Source of the DNA: Brachyspira pilosicoli
GTDB taxonomy: Bacteria; Spirochaetota; Brachyspiria; Brachyspirales; Brachyspiraceae
Direction of reading: 5' to 3'
Assembly (NCBI RefSeq): GCF_019402445.1
Contig: NZ_SRZM01000262.1
Location: 1 to 5,270 of the forward strand
Length of the DNA: 5,270 bases
In this document: positions 1-5,240 of the stretch, in pieces
How the letters are laid out: every line of letters starts with the position of its first letter
Position numbering within the stretch: the stretch's first letter is position 1
Program-made: the position numbers and the translations under genes
Notes under the pieces: generated by a model
The model's database searches: none
What the model saw: the letters and a program-made list of their open reading frames with translations, nothing else
What the model was told of the DNA's origin: nothing

Positions 1-54
1 GTATAAAATAATATTTATATTCAAGCCTTTATTAAAATATTCAAAAATTATTTA

Positions 55-519
55 TTATAGACTAATTTCTAATATTTCTAATACCTTATCACCAGCAGGC
101 ACTTTTATAGTAACAACATCTCCAACCTTTTTTGTAAGAAGACCTCTAGCAATAGGTGTAACTATAGTAATCTCATTTTTAGACATATCAGCTTCTAGTT
201 CTCCTACGATTCTATACTCAGAAACTGCATTAGAGTTTTTATCTTTAACTTTTACTCTCTTTCCAAAAGTTACAATATCTTTATTCATTTTTGATGGGTC
301 TACTATTTCGCATACTGCCAAATCGCTTTCTAATTTAGAGATTTGTGCTTGAAGAAGTCCTTGTTTTTCTCTTGCAGCATGATATTCTGCATTTTCTTTC
401 AAGTCTCCTTTTTCTCTTGCTTCAGCTATTATAGCAGGTAAAGTATCAAATTCTGCTTTTAATTCTGATAGCTTTTCTTTTACTTTGTCATATCCTTCTT
501 TAGTTATAGGTTTTCCCAT
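55..519 (-). CDS. greA: Transcription elongation factor GreA
   Basis: GreA enters the secondary channel of stalled RNA polymerase and stimulates cleavage of the backtracked transcript 3' end. The 154-residue product is close to the usual length of about 158. Residues 1-75 form the N-terminal coiled-coil hairpin, with the tip motif GDLKENAEYHAAREKQ at 38-53. D39 and E42 there correspond to the acidic pair (D41/E44 in E. coli) that coordinates the catalytic metal. Residues about 80-154 form the FKBP-like domain, including the family motif TPIARGLL at 121-128. The ATG has a GAGGGG ribosome site at 531-536, 11 nt upstream, which is slightly long. A promoter-like pair lies at 562-589. The gene is divergent from the aminotransferase homologue. 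I see no convincing terminator in the 54 nt left before the window edge. GreB is unlikely because the tip and C-terminal motifs are GreA-like. Identification is secure. Confidence 0.97.
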   Translation of the reverse strand: MGKPITKEGYDKVKEKLSELKAEFDTLPAIIAEAREKGDLKENAEYHAAREKQGLLQAQISKLESDLAVCEIVDPSKMNKDIVTFGKRVKVKDKNSNAVSEYRIVGELEADMSKNEITIVTPIARGLLTKKVGDVVTIKVPAGDKVLEILEISL

Positions 520-561
520 AATTAATATATCCCCTCACATACTTATTGTATATAAAGCTCT

Positions 562-589
562 ATTATATAATAATTTTTAATATTTACAA
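562..589 (-). promoter_or_regulatory. Probable sigma-70-type promoter of greA
   Basis: On the minus strand, TTGTAA (584-589, 4 of 6 to the -35 consensus) is separated by 16 nt from a perfect TATAAT (562-567). Transcription would start near 555, giving a leader of about 36 nt that contains the GAGGGG ribosome site. The surrounding DNA is so AT-rich that chance matches are common. Position and spacing are what support this call. Confidence 0.5.
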
Positions 590-630
590 CCTTAGAAATA
601 ACAATTTGCATATTTATAGTATATTCTATA

Positions 631-661
631 TTGAAAATTATTGTAATTAATATATTATAAT
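631..661 (+). promoter_or_regulatory. Candidate promoter of the aminotransferase homologue
   Basis: TTGAAA at 631-636 matches 5 of 6 bases of the -35 consensus. Downstream are two overlapping -10 options: TATTAT at 653-658 (16-nt spacer) and a perfect TATAAT at 656-661 (19-nt spacer). Either gives a short leader of about 25 nt before the TTG start. This and the greA promoter sit back to back in a region with no other recognisable operator. The call is tentative because of the extreme AT content. Confidence 0.4.
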
Positions 662-679
662 AAATAATAAAAAATATAT

Positions 680-683
680 GAGG
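680..683 (+). promoter_or_regulatory. Ribosome binding site deciding the TTG start at 692
   Basis: GAGG at 680-683 lies 8 nt before TTG at 692-694, an ideal distance. No in-frame ATG lies between it and codon 21. Starting at codon 21 would remove the conserved N-terminal family segment (SRPTI, residues 5-9, and the following helix), so the ribosome site and protein conservation agree on TTG. Confidence 0.75.
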
Positions 684-691
684 AACAAAAA

Positions 692-1744
692 TTGATACGC
701 CATTCTAGACCTACCATAAGAAAAAAAGATTTAGAATCTGCTTTAAGGGTAATGATTAGTGATAATCTTGCTACTGGAGATATTATATATGAATTCGAGA
801 GAACTTTTGCTAGTTATTTCGGTAAGAGTTTTTCTGCTATATTTGTTAATAGCGGTACTAGTGCTTTAGAATTAATATTGAGGCATTTAAATGTTGGGGA
901 AGGTGATGAGGTGATTATGTCATCATTTTTAAATAGCTCTCCTCTTCAGGTTGTTACAAATCTCAAGGCTATTCCTGTATTAATAGATATAGATGAAGAT
1001 AGCTTTCAAATTTCTATGGATAATGTTATAGAGGCTATTAATGAAAAGACTAAGGCTATTATTGTTTCACATATGTTTGGTAATTGTGCTTTAATTGATG
1101 AGCTTGCTGATATTAAAGTTCCTGTGATAGAAGATGCTTCACATAGTTTGGGAGGCAAATATAGAGATACTTTACTTGGAAGCTTTGGAGATTATGCTTA
1201 TTTTTCATTGTCTGCTACTAGAATGATTACTTCTGGCGGTGCGGGCGGAATGATACTTACCAAAAAAAAGGGAATGGACGCTATAAGAGATATTATAAAT
1301 TATGATAAAAAAGATAATTTTATTCAGAGATTTAATTATTGTGCTACAGATTTGCAGGCTTCTATAGGCATGGAAGAGCTTAAACATCTTGAGAGAATGG
1401 TAGAGGTGAGGGCTGATATTGCTTCTTTTTATGATAGTGCTATATTAGAAAGCAATTTGATAAAGTTATCTACACATGACAGTGAAAGTCCTTCTTATTA
1501 TAGATATGTTTGTATGCTTAATGGGTCTATGAATATTTATGATGTAATAAAGATGTTTGAACGTCATAATGTTGAAGTGGCTAGACCAGTATTTAAGCCT
1601 TTGCATCAATATTTAAACTTGCCTAATGAGGATTTTCCTAATACTGAAAATGCATACTTAAAGAGTATATCTTTCCCAATATATCCAACATTACAAAAAA
1701 GTGAGGCTGAACTTATTTGTAAGCTTATAAGGCAAATAAGATAA
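692..1744 (+). CDS. DegT/DnrJ/EryC1/StrS-family aminotransferase homologue with Lys-to-Arg at the PLP site
   Basis: This family normally uses PLP to transfer an amino group, mostly onto keto-sugars attached to nucleotides for surface polysaccharides. The 350-residue product has the full fold (usual length about 360-400). Visible family motifs are SRPTI (5-9), the phosphate-binding NSGTSALE (53-60), PVLIDID (95-101), EDASHSLGG (147-155, with D148 as the residue expected to pair with the PLP ring nitrogen), NYCATDLQASIG (215-226) and RPVFKPLHQ (298-306). The segment that should read FS-x4-K followed by GEGG reads FSLSATR at 171-177, then SGGAGG at 181-186. The Schiff-base lysine is therefore R177 (codon AGA, 1220-1222) and the following Glu is missing. 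The frame is intact, so this is not an ordinary broken gene. The protein may be non-catalytic, may bind PLP/PMP without a covalent link, or may do different chemistry. Family assignment is secure; activity is doubtful. It starts at TTG, stands alone on its strand, and has no sugar-biosynthesis neighbours in the window. Confidence 0.92.
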   Translation: MIRHSRPTIRKKDLESALRVMISDNLATGDIIYEFERTFASYFGKSFSAIFVNSGTSALELILRHLNVGEGDEVIMSSFLNSSPLQVVTNLKAIPVLIDIDEDSFQISMDNVIEAINEKTKAIIVSHMFGNCALIDELADIKVPVIEDASHSLGGKYRDTLLGSFGDYAYFSLSATRMITSGGAGGMILTKKKGMDAIRDIINYDKKDNFIQRFNYCATDLQASIGMEELKHLERMVEVRADIASFYDSAILESNLIKLSTHDSESPSYYRYVCMLNGSMNIYDVIKMFERHNVEVARPVFKPLHQYLNLPNEDFPNTENAYLKSISFPIYPTLQKSEAELICKLIRQIR

Positions 1745-1747
1745 AAA

Positions 1748-2590
1748 TTAAATAATTTTGAATACTAATGCTGCATCCATATTAAAATAAAGCTTCCCTG
1801 TATATGAAGGGTGGGATATATATTGACCTATTTTTAAGTTAACTTCAGTATAGAATCTGCTTAAAAACTCATATTCAAAATGAGCATATGCCCCTATAGA
1901 ATGCCAAAGCTGTTTTGTATTATTCATATAAGCCAACATGTAATTTATGCCTACTGATAGAGGATATAAATCAAATAATATCATACTGTCAAGCTTATAA
2001 GATATATCATTTTGATCCCTTACAAGAAGGAGTTCATAATCTAAATAGTATTTTCCATTATTAACATATGCATATTTAAATGTTAGACCTGCTTGTATTA
2101 TTAAACCTGTACCGTCAAATAAAGTATTAAACAAAGGAAGTATAAAAGTGGGTGTTGCCTCTGCTTCAAAGGATACATTATCTGTTTTTAATGCTTTATT
2201 TATAGCATTAGTGTCAACTGCAATATTTGGAGCATCAAAGTTAACAAATCCCCTTTTCCCTGCAGTATAGTAGTTTACTAAAGAAGCACTTACATTTATA
2301 TTAAAATATTTAGAAATAGAAGAGTCTACATATATTTTAAGTTTATTTCTCTCAGCATCTAAATGGTCACTTATGCCAATATCAGTTCTAACTCCTTCCC
2401 ATATATAACCAGGAAAAACATCTGTAATAAATCTATAATATAGGGATAATTCTCCACCTCCGTCTAAATATGGAAAGAAATATCCATCTAAATCACCTCT
2501 AATATAAAGCCCTGGCTGTATATTGGTTTGGGCATATGCTATTGACGTAATAATTAAATATATAACAATTAAAAACTTTATTAACTTCAT
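1748..2590 (-). CDS. Exported beta-rich protein, putative outer-membrane barrel, function unknown
   Basis: I do not recognise this 280-residue protein. Residues 1-20 are a Sec signal peptide: K2 and K5, a hydrophobic core, then AYA before Q21, a good signal peptidase I site. There is no cysteine, so it is not a lipoprotein. The mature part is full of short alternating hydrophobic/polar segments rich in Tyr and Phe (about 47-56, 98-108, 163-177, 181-190, 212-222, 232-241, 246-256). It ends in a strand-like segment, LYFNMDAALVFKII (267-280). This pattern fits a small outer-membrane beta-barrel; a periplasmic beta protein is possible. The ATG at 2588-2590 is preceded directly by an in-frame TAA and by no purine-rich ribosome site, unlike the other genes here. 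Its stop codon is 3 nt from that of the converging aminotransferase homologue. It is a separate unit from the operon upstream, which ends at the terminator at 2655-2690. Confidence 0.75.
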   Translation of the reverse strand: MKLIKFLIVIYLIITSIAYAQTNIQPGLYIRGDLDGYFFPYLDGGGELSLYYRFITDVFPGYIWEGVRTDIGISDHLDAERNKLKIYVDSSISKYFNINVSASLVNYYTAGKRGFVNFDAPNIAVDTNAINKALKTDNVSFEAEATPTFILPLFNTLFDGTGLIIQAGLTFKYAYVNNGKYYLDYELLLVRDQNDISYKLDSMILFDLYPLSVGINYMLAYMNNTKQLWHSIGAYAHFEYEFLSRFYTEVNLKIGQYISHPSYTGKLYFNMDAALVFKII

Positions 2591-2618
2591 TTACAAAACT
2601 AAAAATTAGTATATATAT

Positions 2619-2647
2619 ATTATATAATATATTAGAAAAAATTGCAT
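2619..2647 (-). promoter_or_regulatory. Weak candidate promoter for the 280-residue exported protein
   Basis: On the minus strand a perfect TATAAT lies at 2619-2624. The best -35 option, ATGCAA at 2642-2647 with a 17-nt spacer, matches only 3 of 6 bases. A start near 2612 would leave a leader of about 21 nt made almost wholly of A and T. The upstream operon terminator at 2655-2690 implies that some promoter must exist here, but this exact assignment is weak. Confidence 0.3.
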
Positions 2648-2654
2648 ATTTGTT

Positions 2655-2690
2655 AAAAAAATTAGGGATAAGTTTTAAAAAACCTATCCC
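2655..2690 (-). terminator. Intrinsic terminator of the lipoprotein/outer-membrane protein operon
   Basis: On the minus strand GGGATAGGTTTT pairs with AAAACTTATCCC, giving a 12-bp stem (2665-2676 with 2679-2690) with one G-U pair and a nominal 2-nt loop whose inner A-U pairs would open. The stem is followed by TAA and then seven T (2661-2655). It begins 44 nt after the stop codon of the 497-residue protein. There is no T-tract in the plus direction, so it acts one way only. Confidence 0.88.
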
Positions 2691-2734
2691 ATTAATACAT
2701 TTATTTAGTAGAAAAATTGAAAAAAGATAATGTC

Positions 2735-4228
2735 TTATAGTCTATAAGAAAGCTGAGCACCCCAAGAATCTATACCCAATAAACTTGGTGATGGAGTAGT
2801 AGTACCAGCAGTACCTGCACGAGCAGCCAAGAATAAGTCAATAAAGAAATCTTCTCCAACTATGAAGCCCATACCAGTATATAAGTTCATTCTAGATTCA
2901 AAGCCATTATTACTATCATATCCGAAAGTTTTATATTTTCCGCCAGTTAATGCTTCATATGAACCAGTAGTCATAGCGAAACCTAATCTGTAGCTAACAC
3001 CAGCTCTAAACTCAAACCAATCAACAGGTTTGAAAGCAGTACCAATAGGAAGCTCAATATAAGGAATAATTTGTACTAATGAACTTTTTGCTCCAGAAGT
3101 AGTAGTAGTTTCTAATGTAGTTTGATCTGTAATTTCTGTTTTTTCTACAACTTTTACATTACCAGCATTTGTAACATTAATAGCTAAACCAACTTTTGGT
3201 TCCATTATTAATCTTACTCTGTTATCAGCTAAGCTCCATTCCAAAGTAGGATAAGCATTAATATCAGCATTCATATTAAATACGCCTTCTTGGTTTGTAG
3301 CTATGCTGGTTTTTGTTTCTGTAGCAGTACCACCATTTGCAGGAGTATTTTTTATTGTATTGTAACCATCAAATTTTTGACCCATACCATATATATCAAA
3401 ACCTAAAGTAAGACCAAAGTTTAATCCAGTCATAGGACCAGCAACTAAAGGCATAGAAAACTCTGGAGCTATAGAAAGATTCATAGTATTATTGCCTGTA
3501 TTTGTATAGCCTGTTTGTGTTTCTTCAGAATATTGATTAGCAACATCTGTTTTTGTTAAACTATACTGTTTTGAATAAGAGTTTCCAGCATCGTTTATAG
3601 TTAATCTTACAGGTATTTTTAATTTCATTTCACCAAATACTAAACCTACTGCTACTTCATGTACCCATTGAGAGTTGCCTGTAGTGTTTGTAATAACTGA
3701 TAAGTTTTTATCATCAATAAAACTTGTATATCCTTCATTTACTTGTTTGCTGTTTCCTCTTGCTATTAAATAATGAATAGATACCATATCATTGATTTTG
3801 AATACTGGTCTAATAGCAAAAGTAGAGCCTGTAGTAACTTCTTTACCAAGAGTAATTCCATTTTGAGATGCATTAGCACTATATGGGTTATAGTCAACTC
3901 TTGTTTCATTCATAGAATAAACACCAGCAACACCAAAATACATAGCATTGTTTAATATAGGTACACCAAAGAATGCTTGTACAGCAGTAGAATCACTGGA
4001 GTTAAAACCAGGTACATAACCAGCTGAGAATATTGTTCTATTTAAGTCGAATACATCTTTAGCGTTTAATTTATCGCTGTCTGTAGAAAACTCGCCTGCA
4101 GTAGCTCTTTTTACAGCAGAACTATCTAAGTTATCTATAAAAGTATTCATATTAGCAGTAGGAATTTGTGCGAAAGAATATGCAAAAGTTATGCATAAAG
4201 CAGTAAGAATTAATATTAATTTTTTCAT
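2735..4228 (-). CDS. Putative outer-membrane beta-barrel protein, function unknown
   Basis: The family is not one I can name. The 497-residue product has a signal peptide (K2 and K3, hydrophobic core, YSFA before Q21). The mature chain is a succession of amphipathic beta-like stretches, such as 97-105, 135-144, 189-197, 203-211, 269-278, 340-351, 385-393, 405-417, 446-457 and 461-469. It ends AQLSYRL, resembling a barrel-closing strand though without a terminal Phe. Between strands are long polar Thr/Asn/Glu-rich segments (about 212-250, 290-315, 352-382) that would suit external loops. C12 lies in the signal core but lacks a lipobox context, so lipidation is unlikely. A GGAGA ribosome site at 4236-4240 sits 7 nt before the ATG. 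The lipoprotein gene ends 21 nt upstream with no promoter or terminator between, so the two are one operon. A surface porin or antigen is the likeliest role. Similarity to Brachyspira variable surface proteins is possible but not shown. Confidence 0.8.
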   Translation of the reverse strand: MKKLILILTALCITFAYSFAQIPTANMNTFIDNLDSSAVKRATAGEFSTDSDKLNAKDVFDLNRTIFSAGYVPGFNSSDSTAVQAFFGVPILNNAMYFGVAGVYSMNETRVDYNPYSANASQNGITLGKEVTTGSTFAIRPVFKINDMVSIHYLIARGNSKQVNEGYTSFIDDKNLSVITNTTGNSQWVHEVAVGLVFGEMKLKIPVRLTINDAGNSYSKQYSLTKTDVANQYSEETQTGYTNTGNNTMNLSIAPEFSMPLVAGPMTGLNFGLTLGFDIYGMGQKFDGYNTIKNTPANGGTATETKTSIATNQEGVFNMNADINAYPTLEWSLADNRVRLIMEPKVGLAINVTNAGNVKVVEKTEITDQTTLETTTTSGAKSSLVQIIPYIELPIGTAFKPVDWFEFRAGVSYRLGFAMTTGSYEALTGGKYKTFGYDSNNGFESRMNLYTGMGFIVGEDFFIDLFLAARAGTAGTTTPSPSLLGIDSWGAQLSYRL

Positions 4229-4249
4229 TTTTCAATCTCCGTTTTTATA

Positions 4250-5032
4250 TTAATAAAGCCATAATTGATAACTATTATTTTGTGTACCTAATGATGTTAT
4301 TATTCCAGTAGCAGGTACTATTCCATAGTAATATGTACCTGTAGTTACATTTTTACATACATAAGTTTTACCAGCATCATTTTGAGTTAATGTTATTATA
4401 TCAGTAGCTTCAATAGTGCTTTCTTTAGTTGGTTTTTCTGAAATTTGATATACGTCCATATATTGATATTTTATTGTTATTTGACCATTTAAAGTTTGGT
4501 TATAGTCATAAAATGTTATTGTATTTCCACTAATGCTTTTAATATTAGCAGTTATATCTGTTCCTTGATAAGTTACAGATACTATTTCAAATAAGAATGA
4601 GAATGTAGGATCAGTTACAGTTGCAGTGCTTTCACTACTACCACCAGCAGTAGCTGTTGCAGTAGTTGTAGCTTCTTTTATAGGTGCTATTGCACTTTTA
4701 GTATATTTATATATAACGCTAGTAACAGTAGTGCCTGTAACAGTAAATTGATATATGCCGCCGTCTGGGTTTTTTGCAGAAGCAGGTGTTTTTACTACAG
4801 TACCATCAACTGTTGCTTCAACTATTTCTGTTACTTTCTCGCCTGGTAATGCAAAGCTTGAAACATCTATAGCAGCACTAGCACTAAGGGTAAGATTATA
4901 AACTTCTTTTGTTCCTGAAGCTATTTCTGTTTTTTGGCTTTTGTAAGCGTCTGTTGGTTTTGTTGCGTCTGCTCCGCAGCTTATAACGAATAATGATGAT
5001 ACAAGCATTAGAGCTAATAAAGTTTTTTTCAT
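4250..5032 (-). CDS. Secreted lipoprotein with two similar beta-rich segments, function unknown
   Basis: I do not recognise the family of this 260-residue protein. The N-terminus has K2 and K3, a hydrophobic run, and the lipobox VISC ending at C19. This predicts signal peptidase II cleavage and lipid attachment, placing the protein on a membrane face. Two segments, about 68-112 and 148-192, look like copies of one beta domain: both contain EIV-x2-T-x2-GT at the same register, 80 residues apart, and end near YxY. Between them, 118-141 is a Thr/Ala/Ser/Gly-rich linker. The C-terminal stretch (222-260) is a further Tyr-rich beta region ending LWLY. A strong AAGGAG ribosome site (5041-5046) lies 8 nt before the ATG. 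It is the first gene of an operon with the putative outer-membrane barrel 21 nt downstream, so the two probably work together at the cell surface. Lipoprotein status is well supported; function is open. Confidence 0.85.
   Translation of the reverse strand: MKKTLLALMLVSSLFVISCGADATKPTDAYKSQKTEIASGTKEVYNLTLSASAAIDVSSFALPGEKVTEIVEATVDGTVVKTPASAKNPDGGIYQFTVTGTTVTSVIYKYTKSAIAPIKEATTTATATAGGSSESTATVTDPTFSFLFEIVSVTYQGTDITANIKSISGNTITFYDYNQTLNGQITIKYQYMDVYQISEKPTKESTIEATDIITLTQNDAGKTYVCKNVTTGTYYYGIVPATGIITSLGTQNNSYQLWLY
4610..4681 (-). repeat. Low-complexity Thr/Ala/Ser/Gly linker inside the lipoprotein
   Basis: Residues 118-141 of the lipoprotein are almost all Thr, Ala, Ser, Gly and Val, and are encoded by short imperfect GCT/ACT-type triplet runs. 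The stretch joins the two similar beta segments and resembles a flexible interdomain linker. The triplet runs are imperfect, so length change by slippage is possible but would keep the frame. Confidence 0.5.
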
Positions 5033-5080
5033 TTTCTTTTCTCCTTGATTTTTTTACTTTATTTAAATATTATTGTTATA

Positions 5081-5109
5081 ATAATATTCGCTAATAGAAT
5101 GGATTTTAA
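5081..5109 (-). promoter_or_regulatory. Promoter of the lipoprotein/outer-membrane protein operon
   Basis: On the minus strand TTAAAA (5104-5109, 4 of 6) and TATTAT (5081-5086, 5 of 6) are separated by exactly 17 nt. Transcription would begin near 5074, giving a leader of about 40 nt with AAGGAG at 5041-5046 ahead of the lipoprotein ATG. The 11-bp inverted repeat ends only a few bases upstream of the -35 box, where an activator or repressor could sit. Confidence 0.55.
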
Positions 5110-5113
5110 AAAT

Positions 5114-5152
5114 GCAAAATGCAGCATACTTTTCAGTAATACTGCATTTTGC
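5114..5152. repeat. Perfect 11-bp inverted repeat: hairpin, terminator or operator
   Basis: GCAAAATGCAG (5114-5124) is the exact reverse complement of CTGCATTTTGC (5142-5152). Inside the 17-nt spacer, TACT (5127-5130) can pair with AGTA (5135-5138) around a TTTC tetraloop, making a two-part hairpin. In the minus direction it is followed by A and five T (5113-5108), so it could terminate a transcript arriving from the right. In the plus direction there is no T-tract. It also sits directly upstream of the -35 box at 5104-5109, where a dyad could be an operator. Sequence alone does not decide between these. Confidence 0.6.
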
Positions 5153-5240
5153 GTGTGCAATGAAAGTTTGTAAATCTTTATGAAAAAAATAAGATAATTG
5201 TCAAAAAAATTTAATGATGATGTGTTTTGGGTTATAGAAT

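Noticed and set aside
17..44. Direct repeat ATATTCAA (17-24 and 37-44) downstream of greA
   Set aside because: Eight-base repeats of A/T-rich sequence are expected by chance here, and no stable hairpin or terminator is formed.
678..695. Five-codon ATG...TGA mini-frame overlapping the TTG start
   Set aside because: Its ATG overlaps the GAGG ribosome site of the real gene and has no ribosome site of its own. This is probably a chance product of AT-rich sequence, not a leader peptide.
1205..1387. 60-codon minus-strand reading frame inside the aminotransferase homologue
   Set aside because: It lies wholly antisense to a conserved coding region, and its translation shows no domain. It is a shadow frame.
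1783..1815. Possible bidirectional terminator just inside the 3' end of the 280-residue protein gene
   Set aside because: The CCCT/AGGG and CTTC/GAAG pairings give only about 4 bp and no U-tract follows.
3098..3109. (AGT)4 trinucleotide run
   Set aside because: It is short, in frame within a Thr-rich loop, and cannot shift the frame. It was noted only as part of the loop.
3773..3955. 60-codon plus-strand reading frame inside the outer-membrane protein gene
   Set aside because: It is antisense to a well-supported gene with signal peptide, ribosome site and terminator, and has no ribosome site of its own that I can see.
4192..4195. C12 of the 497-residue protein as a lipidation site
   Set aside because: The residues before it (T-A-L) do not make a lipobox, and a good signal peptidase I site follows at residue 20.
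2735..4228. Naming the 497-residue protein as a Brachyspira Vsp protein
   Set aside because: The envelope-barrel character fits, but I cannot recall a diagnostic motif that matches, so no symbol is given.
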